The position numbers and the translations under genes were made by a program. A stretch of DNA of 64,000 nt from Candidatus Thiodiazotropha endoloripes (GTDB taxonomy: Bacteria; Pseudomonadota; Gammaproteobacteria; Chromatiales; Chromatiaceae): contig LVKA01000011.1 in assembly GCA_001709035.1 (NCBI GenBank), positions 496,001-560,000 on the forward strand, given 5' to 3'. Below the pieces are notes generated by a model, which saw only the letters and a list, made by a program, of their open reading frames with translations, ran no database searches and was not told the DNA's origin. Below are positions 1-7,384 of the stretch, in pieces. Numbering within the stretch: the first letter of the stretch is position 1; every line of letters starts with the position of its first letter.

Positions 1-809
1 TTTTGCACGAGTACACCACCATTGAAGGTGTGCAGGAAGATGTTCTGGATATTCTGCTCAATCTGAAGCAGGTTGCCCTGATCATGCATACCCGTGATGA
101 AGCAACTCTGAAGCTGCAGAAAAAGGGTCCCGGTCAGGTCTTCGCCAGTGACATCGCACTTGATCACGACGTGGAAGTGGCTAACCCTGATCATGTGATC
201 GCTACACTGACTAAGTCAGGCGAGATCAACATGACTCTGAACGTGCATCGTGGCCGTGGCTATCACCCTGCTGCTGCCCGTCAGGGATCCGCAGGTGATG
301 AGCGTCCGATCGGCATGTTGCAGGTTGATGCCTCATTCAGTCCGATCCGTGAAGTGGCCTACAGTGTGGAAGCCGCCCGTGTTGAGCAGAACACTGGCCT
401 GGATCGTCTGGTGATCGAGCTGGAGACCAATGGTACGATCGATCCTGAAGAGGCGATCAGACGTTCTGCAAGCATCTTGCGTGATCAGCTCTCGGTGTTT
501 GTCGACCTTGAAGCTGAGGCTGCAGAATCTGTGGCAGAGCCGGAAGAGCCAGCAATCGATCCGATTCTGCTGCGTCCGGTAGACGATCTGGAATTGACCG
601 TTCGTTCTGCAAACTGCCTGAAGGCAGAGAATATTTTTCTTATCGGTGATCTGATTCAGAGAACCGAAGTGGAACTGCTCAAGACACCTAACTTGGGTAA
701 GAAGTCACTGACTGAGATTAAGGATGTGCTCGCACGTCGTGGTCTGTCACTGGGTATGCGCCTGGAACACTGGCCACCAGAGAACATCGAGGAGCAACTT
801 GCCCATTGA
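1..809 (+). CDS. rpoA: RNA polymerase alpha subunit, 5'-truncated by window edge
   Basis: The alpha subunit dimerises to start RNA polymerase assembly, and its C-terminal domain contacts UP elements and activators. The visible part is about 268 residues; roughly the first 60 residues of a normal alpha subunit lie before the window. The opening residues [20 protein letters not shown] match the conserved N-terminal-domain strand, so the first codon here (TTG at position 3) is an internal Leu and not a start. The linker is acidic and the C-terminal domain covers about residues 185-262 of the fragment, including the helix-hairpin-helix stretch [16 protein letters not shown]. rplQ follows 51 bp downstream, the standard alpha-operon ending. 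Identification is very secure. Confidence 0.98.
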   Translation, partial: LHEYTTIEGVQEDVLDILLNLKQVALIMHTRDEATLKLQKKGPGQVFASDIALDHDVEVANPDHVIATLTKSGEINMTLNVHRGRGYHPAAARQGSAGDERPIGMLQVDASFSPIREVAYSVEAARVEQNTGLDRLVIELETNGTIDPEEAIRRSASILRDQLSVFVDLEAEAAESVAEPEEPAIDPILLRPVDDLELTVRSANCLKAENIFLIGDLIQRTEVELLKTPNLGKKSLTEIKDVLARRGLSLGMRLEHWPPENIEEQLAH

Positions 810-860
810 GGCAGGTCGCTATTAACCGTTAAACAATTTTGAATTTGGGAAAGTCGACTC

Positions 861-1265
861 ATGCGTCATCGCAAATCAGGACGGCAGCTAAATCGTAACA
901 GCAGCCACAGGAATGCCATGTTCAGAAACATGGCGGTCTCTTTGATCAATCATGAGTTGATCAAAACGACTGTGCCTAAGGCAAAAGAGCTTCGTCGTGT
1001 AGCTGAGCCGCTCATCACCATGTCCAAGACAGACAACGTTGCAAAACGTCGTCTCGCCTTCTCACGCCTGCGTGACAAGTCAGCGGTCGGCAAGCTCTTC
1101 GCTGAGCTGGGCCCAAGATACCAGGAACGTCCCGGTGGCTATGTGCGTATTCTGAAGTGTGGCTATCGTCCAGGTGACAAGGCGCCAATGGCCTATGTGG
1201 AGCTGGTTGACCGTCCGATTGACGAGTCCGTTGCTGAGGAAGAAGAGGTCGCTACTGAAGAGTAA
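861..1265 (+). CDS. rplQ: 50S ribosomal protein L17
   Basis: This is ribosomal protein L17, a large-subunit protein that sits near the peptide exit tunnel. The N-terminus [20 protein letters not shown] is the family signature, followed by the conserved region with [18 protein letters not shown]. It is 134 residues; the core is typical in length and the tail is acidic (ending in a run of Glu). It lies directly after rpoA as the last gene of the alpha operon and is followed by a strong terminator. The ATG start has a purine-rich GGGAAAG sequence upstream. Confidence 0.98.
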   Translation: MRHRKSGRQLNRNSSHRNAMFRNMAVSLINHELIKTTVPKAKELRRVAEPLITMSKTDNVAKRRLAFSRLRDKSAVGKLFAELGPRYQERPGGYVRILKCGYRPGDKAPMAYVELVDRPIDESVAEEEEVATEE

Positions 1266-1291
1266 CGGCTGAGCTACTGGCAACAGAGTTG

Positions 1292-1323
1292 AAAAACCCA
1301 CGCTGAAAAGCGTGGGTTTTTTT
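1292..1323 (+). terminator. Rho-independent terminator after rplQ
   Basis: An inverted repeat AACCCACGCT / AGCGTGGGTT with a GAAA loop is followed by a T-run. It lies 27 bp after the rplQ stop and ends the ribosomal alpha operon. Confidence 0.93.
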
Positions 1324-1351
1324 GTGTCCGCTGCTTACTCAACAGAATTAA

Positions 1352-1425
1352 CCGCCAATCAGCGCAAAATGGCGTGAATACAACTCACATTGTGGTGACT
1401 ATTTGCGTAGATTCGCGGTGATTGG
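1352..1425. repeat. Short interspersed repeat with CCGCCAAT / GTGATTGG ends
   Basis: This non-coding stretch opens with CCGCCAATCAGCG and closes with ATTCGCGGTGATTGG, so the ends are roughly complementary (CCAATCA / TGATTGG). A similar pairing of CCGCCAAT and GATTCGCGGTGATTGG is found before clpB (28280-28370), and a single CCGCCAAT end lies at 49208. It is a weakly supported low-copy repeat with no coding potential. Confidence 0.35.
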
Positions 1426-1438
1426 AGGCTAATCTCTT

Positions 1439-1601
1439 AGGTCTAGCTTGAATGGCACTTACTTAAGCATTAAAACGCATTGCAACTCGTTTTATCAAAG
1501 AGTTTTGGTGGGGCATGGCCCCACCCTACACCATGAATTCAAGCGTAGGGTGAGGCCATGCCCTACCAAATAGTGCTTAAGTAAGACCATTCAGGTCTAG
1601 C
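1439..1601. mobile_element. Family B palindromic MITE-like element, copy 1, with 9-bp flanking direct repeats
   Basis: The element core runs from about 1448 to 1592. Its ends are GAATGGCACTTACTTAAGCA (left) and, read on the minus strand, GAATGGTCTTACTTAAGCA (right), so the terminal inverted repeat is about 19 bp with one gap. Inside is a second inverted repeat, GGTGGGGCATGGCCCCACC against GTAGGGTGAGGCCATGCC on the other arm. The element is flanked by the direct repeat AGGTCTAGC at 1439-1447 and 1593-1601, which looks like a target-site duplication. It encodes nothing. A second copy in opposite orientation is at 24989-25156. The gene-free stretch 1324-1632 otherwise shows only the short repeat at 1352-1425. 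Confidence 0.8.
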
Positions 1602-1632
1602 CCGACTACTTCAGCTAATTTGCTTATGAGAG

Positions 1633-2289
1633 CTACTTTTTTATGGTCTTCATGAGGTCATTCAGATCAACAGTGCTTGTTCCAGGCTCTGATGGTTTCT
1701 CTGAATGTTGAAATATCCGATGGCCATTGATCATGCCGGATATATCGGATCCACTACCGCTGAGATCGTGGGCAAAAACCGCAAGGATATGCAGCAGACT
1801 GAACCAGGCAATGATCACATAGGTCAGGTAGTGCAGGTCAGCCATGACGATACCAAAGAGAAATTGCTGTTCATTGAGCAGTGCGTAACCACTGATCAGG
1901 CTGAGTAACAGAATAAAGAACAACCCGATATAGATGGGTCCCCATAATGGATTGTGGCTAAACCAGTTGGGCAGTGGTGCCTTCCCCAGGGTCAGATAGT
2001 ATTTGGCAACCTGCCAGGCCTGAGACAAGCGGTGGGCATCCGGCTCGCAATCACTGATATGGTCTGTTCCTTTGCCAAGCAGCAACAGGTAGAGCCTGAT
2101 CAGAAAGCCGGGAAGCAGAAATGCGCCAAACAGGTAGTGAAGATCCTGGTTCATGGCGCTCTGAGTGGTCTGGATGGAAAGGAGATAACCACTGCCGATC
2201 AGGCCCAGTGTGGAGATCCCAATCAGCCAGTGGGAAATCCTGAGCCATCGGCTCCAGACGGAAACACGGGTTACACTACTCTTTTGCAT
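1633..2289 (-). CDS. Cytochrome b561 / Ni,Fe-hydrogenase b-type cytochrome family protein
   Basis: This is a 218-residue integral membrane di-heme cytochrome of the b561 superfamily, which passes electrons between the quinone pool and a periplasmic partner. Four hydrophobic segments are visible (about residues 20-40, 50-72, 115-138 and 150-172). Candidate axial heme histidines occur in RISHWLIG, in the HYLFGAFLLPGF segment, and in the HYLTYV...LLHILAVFAHD segment. No cytochrome c motif and no adjacent partner subunit gene are seen, so the electron donor or acceptor is unknown. It is a single gene between repeat-rich intergenic regions. The family assignment is solid; the exact partner is not determinable. 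Confidence 0.85.
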   Translation of the reverse strand: MQKSSVTRVSVWSRWLRISHWLIGISTLGLIGSGYLLSIQTTQSAMNQDLHYLFGAFLLPGFLIRLYLLLLGKGTDHISDCEPDAHRLSQAWQVAKYYLTLGKAPLPNWFSHNPLWGPIYIGLFFILLLSLISGYALLNEQQFLFGIVMADLHYLTYVIIAWFSLLHILAVFAHDLSGSGSDISGMINGHRIFQHSEKPSEPGTSTVDLNDLMKTIKK

Positions 2290-2479
2290 GGTTACTCCGA
2301 GCGGGACTGGATCAATCTGATATCTTACGCTGGATGGCTACTCTAGATTGATCCTTTTGGTAAGGTTATTTGGTGGCGCTAAAGTGGAAATCGACTCATT
2401 TGAGCACGGCTTGTGCTCTGCAACATTTAACAGGCCCTAGTATGATTGGACAGAAGCCTGCTTTACATTGATAAATAAC

Positions 2480-3034
2480 ATGTTACGCCAAAGAAAGAGT
2501 AAACGGGAAAAGCGTGAAGCCAGGGATCAGGCGCTGCTGCGCTATACCAAGCAACGTCAGCGCAACCTATTGGCCAAACCGGGCGTCAATGACTTTATTC
2601 TGGTTCTGGACCATATGAAGGCGGGATTCAATGTGGCCAAGATATTTCGCAGTGCTGAAGCTTTTGGTGCTGCCGAGGTCCATCTGATCGATATCGGTCC
2701 ATTCGATCCCTCTCCGGGTAAAGGGGCCTTCAAAAAGGTGCCGGCGAAGTTTTACGACAGTTTCGAGCAGAGCTATCAGGAGCTGGTCAAGCGGGATTAC
2801 AAGATTGTGGCGTTAAGCGGTGATTGTGAGCACCTGTCGACAGAGTCCCTTCTGGATCGCAGGACCGCCTTCGTGCTGGGGCATGAGGAGTGGGGGCACA
2901 GTTTTGAAATGAGCGACTACCCAGACATCAGCTGTCTGGCGATACCGCAGTTCGGTCAGGTTGAGAGTCTGAATGTGGCTGTCGCCGCCTCAATCATGAT
3001 GTATGAGTACGTACGCCAACACCCCTCGAGATAA
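2480..3034 (+). CDS. TrmH/SpoU-family RNA 2'-O-methyltransferase
   Basis: This is a SAM-dependent ribose methyltransferase with the knotted SPOUT fold. The three SpoU motifs are all present: motif 1 in HMKAGFNVAKIFRSAEAFGA (Asn and Arg conserved), motif 2 in AFVLGHEEWGHS, and motif 3 in IPQFGQVESLNVAVAASIMMYE. The N-terminus is a short basic extension rich in Arg and Lys. I prefer the ATG at 2480 over the upstream in-frame TTG at 2468, giving 184 residues. It resembles TrmH-like tRNA or 23S rRNA methyltransferases; the target nucleotide cannot be read from sequence. It stands alone. A fragment of a family A repeat end (TTAACAGGCCCT, 2427-2438) lies just upstream. Confidence 0.9.
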   Translation: MLRQRKSKREKREARDQALLRYTKQRQRNLLAKPGVNDFILVLDHMKAGFNVAKIFRSAEAFGAAEVHLIDIGPFDPSPGKGAFKKVPAKFYDSFEQSYQELVKRDYKIVALSGDCEHLSTESLLDRRTAFVLGHEEWGHSFEMSDYPDISCLAIPQFGQVESLNVAVAASIMMYEYVRQHPSR

Positions 3035-3082
3035 GCGACTCGATGAATGTCTGAGGGTAGTTGTTATTAGCCAGACGACTTA

Positions 3083-3163
3083 TCAGTCGGGTAGCTCAAC
3101 ACCTTTCGTGGAAAGAACTGTTACGACGATGGCTGTCAGTGCAGCGAGTAATAACCAAGACAT
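3083..3163 (-). CDS. Probable small single-pass membrane peptide (26 aa)
   Basis: A 26-codon frame starts with ATG at 3163 and has a near-ideal Shine-Dalgarno AGGAGG a few bases upstream (minus strand of 3171-3176). It encodes MSWLLLAALTAIVVTVLSTK followed by GVELPD and a stop. Residues 3-17 are a continuous hydrophobic stretch, long enough for a short transmembrane helix, with a charged tail. An inverted repeat AACCGG-N7-CCGGTT sits in the leader. I do not recognise a family. Translation is supported only by the ribosome site and composition, so this remains a prediction. Outside this frame and the leader hairpin, the gene-poor interval 3035-3414 shows nothing I can name. Confidence 0.5.
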   Translation of the reverse strand: MSWLLLAALTAIVVTVLSTKGVELPD

Positions 3164-3186
3164 AGGTTGCCTCCTCTTTTGTCTTG

Positions 3187-3205
3187 AACCGGTACATTGC
3201 CGGTT
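3187..3205 (-). promoter_or_regulatory. Inverted repeat in leader of the 26-aa peptide
   Basis: A perfect 6-bp inverted repeat, AACCGG then 7 bp then CCGGTT, lies 24 bp upstream of the ATG at 3163. On the minus strand it is preceded by an AT-rich stretch containing TATAAA (complement of about 3208-3213). It could be an operator or an mRNA leader hairpin; the sequence does not decide. Confidence 0.35.
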
Positions 3206-3414
3206 GATTTATATCGTGTCGTTAAGACTAGGGTATTAAATTCGTCTGTACTGTGACTTTTAACTTATTTGTATTAAAGAAAGCTTAAAAAAGGTGAGAC
3301 TTTGTTCACAAAATTTTACGCTCTAGATTCTTTCAGTGCTTGTCTGGATGCGCTGGTGCCTTGCTTATATTAGGAAGATCGCAGCAAGATAGCGTGAAAT
3401 GGCGTTAATTTAGT

Positions 3415-4017
3415 TCAAGATAGGCTCTGTTTGCCAATGAACATGATGGTAGGAGGACGTTCGGTTCCAATCTTAATTCGGGAGAGACTGGCCGTGCCAA
3501 TGGAGAAGCGGTACATGGAACCCAGCGGCGCATCCAGCAGATTGGCCAAGATGGAACGAATCACCCCGGCATGGGTGATCAGCAGGATATGTTGACCCGA
3601 ATTCTCTCTCACCGCCTGGTTGTAGGCCTGGACGACCCTTTGGCTGAAGCTTTCCAATGGCTCGGCGTTCTGCGGGCGATGCCCTATGGGGTCGTGATAA
3701 AATCGCTTCATCTGATGTGGGTCCTGGGCGCGCAGCTGATCCCCGGAAAAGCCCTCCCAGTGACCAAATCCCACCTCCTTGAGTCGGTCGTCATATGAGA
3801 GAGTAATGTCCATTTGATCGCTGAGTTCAGCTGCAAATGCGGCGCAGCGTATGAGCGGTGAGCTGATGATGGTCTGCCATGGCCGCTGCCCGGATACCGC
3901 ATCACGCATCTCCTGCCAGCCGGTGCCACTCAGAGGGTCATCGATCTGTCCCCGATAGCGTCTACCCCCGACGGGTTCACCGTGACGTAACAGATCAATG
4001 GTGGTTGTCTCACTCAT
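3415..4017 (-). CDS. Histidine phosphatase family protein (alpha-ribazole phosphatase / phosphoglycerate-mutase-like)
   Basis: This 200-residue cytoplasmic enzyme belongs to the branch-1 histidine phosphatases. The catalytic RHG motif is in IDLLRHGEPVGGRRYRG near residue 12. The second conserved Arg is in SSPLIRCAAFA, the proton-donor Glu is in LKEVGFGHWEG, and the late catalytic His is in ILLITHAGVIRSIL. The GEPVGG.RYRG.IDDPLS pattern resembles CobC-type alpha-ribazole-5'-phosphatases of cobalamin synthesis. It lies 17 bp downstream of an AmpE/CbiB-like gene on the same strand, which could hint at a cobalamin role, but no other cob genes are present. Substrate assignment is therefore tentative. 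Confidence 0.85.
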   Translation of the reverse strand: MSETTTIDLLRHGEPVGGRRYRGQIDDPLSGTGWQEMRDAVSGQRPWQTIISSPLIRCAAFAAELSDQMDITLSYDDRLKEVGFGHWEGFSGDQLRAQDPHQMKRFYHDPIGHRPQNAEPLESFSQRVVQAYNQAVRENSGQHILLITHAGVIRSILANLLDAPLGSMYRFSIGTASLSRIKIGTERPPTIMFIGKQSLS

Positions 4018-4034
4018 CGGCGGTAAACAGGCAA

Positions 4035-4919
4035 TCAGATCAGGCCGGTAAAGGTGAGAAAGGCGAGGATCACCAGAAAAACGATCAGACTTCTCCAGAT
4101 CAAAGCCATGGCGGCTTTCGGCAGGTAGGTGTAGAGATGGGCTCCGGCGTAGGCTTCATCCAGCAGCGTGGTCAGACGCATGGCGCCGCTTCCGGTGCAG
4201 ATCAGGGTGCCAGCGTTACTGTCGCTGAATTCACTCTGCCGGCTCTCCTGGTAGCTTCTCCAGCCATACAACGCATCCTCAAAACTGCCGGCGATGGCAT
4301 AGCAAAAGGCGGTGATTCTGGCAGGTAGCCAGTCCAGGATGATGACCAATTGCCTGGTGTTGAGTTTGAAATCGATATCCTGTGCGGCCTGGTCCGATTG
4401 AGGCATCCATGTCGCCAGTCGATAGAGCATGGCGCCGAGCGGGCCGAGTAGGATGAACCAGAAAAGCACCGCCACCGTTCTGCGGTTTGCTTGTTGCAGC
4501 GCCGCTTCAGCAACAGCCTGTGAGCGGGCAGGCTCGCTGGTGGGTGGCTCATCTTCGATGATCTCCAGGGCGATCTGCCTCGCTTCACCGTCATCGGCTT
4601 CAGCCGTCTCGACATACTGGTTGATCTGGCTGTCCAGATCCTGTGGTCCCAGGGCGTAGAGCAATACCCCGATGGATAACAGCAGGCTGGGCAGACCCAG
4701 CAAACTGTCGGCAAACAGATGTTGCAGCGCTGCGATTGCCAGCAGGGGTGGGAGCAGCAGCAACAGCAGGCCTATGATGCCCTGCTGCATCCATTCAGGC
4801 AGGTTTTGCTGTTGGTGCCACTGACAATATCTGGTGAACCAGCGATTGCTTCTCAGGTGGCTGTGCTCAAGTAAAAATCGCTCTGCTATCAGGCAGATAA
4901 GAATGATCGTCAATGTCAT
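4035..4919 (-). CDS. ampE: AmpE-like membrane protein (CobD/CbiB-related family)
   Basis: This 294-residue inner-membrane protein belongs to the AmpE family, distantly related to CbiB/CobD. Hydrophobic segments lie at the N-terminus (about residues 1-17), at about 48-68 and 74-92, in the middle (FWFILLGPLGAMLYRL, about 155-172), and at the C-terminus (about 270-294). The middle motif and the following DWLPARITAFCYAIAG.FE are the most diagnostic parts. AmpE is linked by genetics in enterobacteria to AmpD and cell-wall recycling signals. Here ampD lies upstream on the same strand but is separated by about 380 bp containing a large inverted repeat, so the pair is not a tight ampDE operon. The function of the family is not well defined. 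Confidence 0.82.
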   Translation of the reverse strand: MTLTIILICLIAERFLLEHSHLRSNRWFTRYCQWHQQQNLPEWMQQGIIGLLLLLLPPLLAIAALQHLFADSLLGLPSLLLSIGVLLYALGPQDLDSQINQYVETAEADDGEARQIALEIIEDEPPTSEPARSQAVAEAALQQANRRTVAVLFWFILLGPLGAMLYRLATWMPQSDQAAQDIDFKLNTRQLVIILDWLPARITAFCYAIAGSFEDALYGWRSYQESRQSEFSDSNAGTLICTGSGAMRLTTLLDEAYAGAHLYTYLPKAAMALIWRSLIVFLVILAFLTFTGLI

Positions 4920-4970
4920 CGCGAAAGTTTCACCGAATCAGCCGCAAGTTTCAACCTGGAATCCGCAGTT

Positions 4971-5092
4971 GGGCAGGGTGAAGTGTGCGCTTGTGGGAGG
5001 GCAGGGCAAGGCGCAACGACGCGCAATAGCCCGCTATTGCAAGGCGTTGCAACGCCGCTATGAGCCGCCACAAGCGTGCAATTTGCCCTGTA
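4971..5092. repeat. Large imperfect palindrome between ampD and ampE
   Basis: The two arms match after reverse complementing: GTGCGCTTGTGGGAGGGC on the left and, on the minus strand, GCACGCTTGTGGCGGC on the right. The centre adds nested pairs (GCAATAGC / GCTATTGC and GGCGCAACG / CGTTGCAACGCC). It could fold into a long RNA hairpin or be a REP-type element. It lies in the 379-bp gap between ampD and ampE; no coding frame is supported in that gap. Confidence 0.6.
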
Positions 5093-5298
5093 GCGTGACT
5101 CACCCAGCGAGGGATGCCCTTTATCGAACACTTTTTTCATCTCATTCAACAGCTTAGTAACAGAATGGAGCGGTCACCCGCAGAATCTAGGTTCAAGTTA
5201 TCCCTGGCGGTTCATCTCGGTGTCATTGATGGTTGTCTGCACCGATCTGCAGAGATGGCCCGCATTTTTTATTCAGCATGGAATATCCGTACTTTCAC

Positions 5299-5847
5299 TC
5301 AAGAATGCAATAAGCGGAAGTACTTTTGCCAATCGAACATCGGACCGGGATCGGTCTTACGTCCAGGGGCAATTGTCGCGTGACTGGTGATCCGCTCCTG
5401 AGTGATGTTCGGATAGATTGCCATGATCTGTCGGGTCGCCTTCACCAGGCTGGCGTATTGGGCATCCGTGAAGGCTTGCTCATCACTGCCTTCCAGTTCG
5501 ATACCGATGGAGAAGTCGTTGCAGCATTCGCGCCCGCAATAGTTGGATTTGCCGGCATGCCAGGCCCGATGGTGCAGGGGGACGTATTGCACCTGGGAAC
5601 CGTCCCGTCGGATCAGCAGATGGCAGGATACTTTGAGACTGCTGATTTCCTGGAAGTACGGATGGGCATCCGCATCCAGGCGGTTCATGAACAGATCATC
5701 AATCCAATCACCGCCGAACTCCCCCGGTGGGAGACTGATGCTGTGGATCACCAGCAGGTCAATGTCGCAATCGGCGGGGCGCTGATCCTGGTTTGCGGAG
5801 TTATGGAACAGAGCGCCGTCGAGTAGGCCGGTCTGTTTGGGCTTCAA
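5299..5847 (-). CDS. ampD: 1,6-anhydro-N-acetylmuramyl-L-alanine amidase
   Basis: AmpD is a cytoplasmic zinc amidase that removes the peptide from anhydro-muropeptides during cell-wall recycling. It is 182 residues, normal for the family. Zinc ligands fit H35 (VIHSISLPPG), H156 and D166 (SHATIAPGRKTDPG). The conserved motifs FGGD.I..LF.N, SCHLLIRRDG...YVP, AWHAGKS and IGIELEG are all present. The start is a TTG whose bases overlap the stop of the CBS-domain gene upstream (TTGA), which implies translational coupling and membership of the DUF1538/P-II/CBS operon. That coupling is unusual, since AmpD normally pairs with AmpE or stands alone. Confidence 0.95.
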   Translation of the reverse strand: MKPKQTGLLDGALFHNSANQDQRPADCDIDLLVIHSISLPPGEFGGDWIDDLFMNRLDADAHPYFQEISSLKVSCHLLIRRDGSQVQYVPLHHRAWHAGKSNYCGRECCNDFSIGIELEGSDEQAFTDAQYASLVKATRQIMAIYPNITQERITSHATIAPGRKTDPGPMFDWQKYFRLLHS

Positions 5848-6257
5848 GATTTATCCGCAGCAGACGGAAAACCTTTCAGAACCATATCGGTATAACTGAC
5901 GATACCGATCACTTCGCCATCCTCCACCACCGGCGCCCGGTTGAGTTCAAAGCGGCCAAACAGTCTGGCGCAGTAGCGGATATCCATGTCAGCAGCCACC
6001 GTGAAGGCAGGTTTGCTCATGATCTCGTAGATATTCACCCGTTCCGGAGCCCGGTCTTTTGCCAATACCTGTCGTGCGATATCCGATAGGGTGACGATAC
6101 CGAATTCATCGTTTTGATCGCGCTTCTTCACGATCAGTGACTTGGTTTCCACGTGGCTCATCTTCTCCAGGGCACTTTCAACGGTATCCATCCCTTCAAC
6201 CAAATCAAAATCATTTTTCATTACGTCTCGGACTCGGACTAGTTTACGATCGGTCAT
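5844..6257 (-). CDS. Tandem CBS-domain protein
   Basis: This 137-residue soluble protein is made of two CBS motifs, forming one Bateman module that typically binds adenine nucleotides or SAM. The first covers about residues 9-65 (VRDVMKNDFDLVEGMDTVESALEKM...LSDIARQVL) and the second about 75-132 (YEIMSKPAFTVAADMDIRYC...VGIVSYTDMVLKGF). No effector domain is fused. The start overlaps the stop of the P-II-like gene (ATGA) and its own stop overlaps the ampD start. In this context it likely senses ligand for the adjacent DUF1538 membrane proteins. The partner assignment is inference from the operon only. Confidence 0.88.
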   Translation of the reverse strand: MTDRKLVRVRDVMKNDFDLVEGMDTVESALEKMSHVETKSLIVKKRDQNDEFGIVTLSDIARQVLAKDRAPERVNIYEIMSKPAFTVAADMDIRYCARLFGRFELNRAPVVEDGEVIGIVSYTDMVLKGFPSAADKS

Positions 6258-6604
6258 AATTCCTCCTCGACCACTTGTGAAAGTGAAGCTATCTGATGGC
6301 TGACACCGACAGCATCCTCGATGTCGATCTGAAAGGCGATGCCACTGCCTGACTGGTTATCAAATTCTCCGGCCTCGGAGATCTTTTCCAGAATCGTCCG
6401 GCTCAGATGCTCCTCCACCAGCAGCAGTAGAACATCCCGTTGGGTATCCAGGGTCAGGCCGAGGAAGGTTTTCGACTGCTCGATACCTTCACCCCGTGCA
6501 TGGTTGATGACGGTTGAACCTGTGGCTCCGGCGGAGCGCGCAGCCTCAAGCACTTTTTCCGTAGTGCTGTCTTCTACCAGGGCGATGATGAGTTTGAAGT
6601 GCAT
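6254..6604 (-). CDS. P-II-like nitrogen regulatory family protein linked to DUF1538
   Basis: This 116-residue protein has the ferredoxin-like pattern of the P-II superfamily: MHFKLIIALVEDSTTEKVLEAARSAGATGSTVI at the start, a short T-loop-like region rich in Gly, and LLLLVEEHLSRTILEKI as the second half. It lacks the uridylylated Tyr and the K.GRQKGHTE signature of GlnB/GlnK, which is encoded elsewhere in this window at 44029. It is therefore a divergent P-II-like sensor and not a nitrogen regulator proper. It sits 21 bp after a DUF1538 gene and overlaps the CBS gene by 4 bp. By analogy with P-II proteins that gate transporters, it may control the DUF1538 proteins; that role is inference. Confidence 0.82.
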   Translation of the reverse strand: MHFKLIIALVEDSTTEKVLEAARSAGATGSTVINHARGEGIEQSKTFLGLTLDTQRDVLLLLVEEHLSRTILEKISEAGEFDNQSGSGIAFQIDIEDAVGVSHQIASLSQVVEEEL

Positions 6605-6625
6605 CTCAATACCTCGTGTGAATCA

Positions 6626-7384
6626 TTAACGACTGCGCCACTCACTGAGCTGGGCGTAAGCCATAACGGACATGATGGGAAACAGACTGGCAAAGGCGAT
6701 CAGACCAAAGCCGTCAATCAGTGGATTACGTCCAGGTATGTTACTGGACAGGCCAATACCGAGAGCAGCGACCAAAGGAACGGTCACTGTGGAGGTGGTT
6801 ACGCCACCGGAATCGTATGCCAGGGCGATGATGGTACGGGGGGCGACCATGGTTTGAAAAATCACCACCACATAGCCGGCGATGATGTACCAGTGCAGGG
6901 GTGTACCGGTGATGATCCGATAACTGCCGAGGGAAATGCCGATCGCGACCCCGATGGCCACGGCAATCCTCAAGCCCCATTGACTGATCGCCCCGGCGGA
7001 TACCTGGTTGGCCTTGATTGCAACAGCAATCAGGGAAGGCTCCGCAATGGTGGTGGAAAAGCCGATACTGGCGGCAAACAGATAGACCCAGAAGTAGTGA
7101 TGCCACTGAACAGTCTCTCCGGTAGTCGGGACATTCAGCAGCTCAGGTGAGGTGAGCTGGCTTGCCATCAGTTCACCCAAGGGGAAGAGGGCAAGATCAA
7201 GACCCTCAAGAAACAGCGCCAGGCCGAATAGCACCATCAGGAATCCAACACCTATCTCCTTGGCATTTTTCAGTGGCCTGCGTAGTACGAAGATCTGGAA
7301 GCCGAACAGGATCGCGGCAATCGGCAGGATGTCCAGCACAGTGCCTACCAGGATATTAAGAAAGTGGATGATACCTTCAGTCAT
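6626..7384 (-). CDS. DUF1538 integral membrane protein (second of pair)
   Basis: This 252-residue multi-pass membrane protein belongs to DUF1538 and has about seven hydrophobic segments. Family motifs are [18 protein letters not shown] near residues 54-71, [11 protein letters not shown] near 113-123, and [20 protein letters not shown] followed by [20 protein letters not shown] near the end. The conserved polar, Gly-rich segments inside predicted helices suggest a transporter or channel, but no substrate is established. Its ATG overlaps the stop of the upstream DUF1538 gene by 4 bp. The two proteins share the same motif order, so they are paralogues that may form a heteromer. Confidence 0.85.
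   Translation of the reverse strand: MTEGIIHFLNILVGTVLDILPIAAILFGFQIFVLRRPLKNAKEIGVGFLMVLFGLALFLEGLDLALFPLGELMASQLTSPELLNVPTTGETVQWHHYFWVYLFAASIGFSTTIAEPSLIAVAIKANQVSAGAISQWGLRIAVAIGVAIGISLGSYRIITGTPLHWYIIAGYVVVIFQTMVAPRTIIALAYDSGGVTTSTVTVPLVAALGIGLSSNIPGRNPLIDGFGLIAFASLFPIMSVMAYAQLSEWRSR

Noticed and set aside
3003-3239. Plus-strand 78-codon frame after the TrmH-like gene
   Set aside because: It begins inside the TrmH-like gene in another frame and covers the better-supported minus-strand peptide; no motif.
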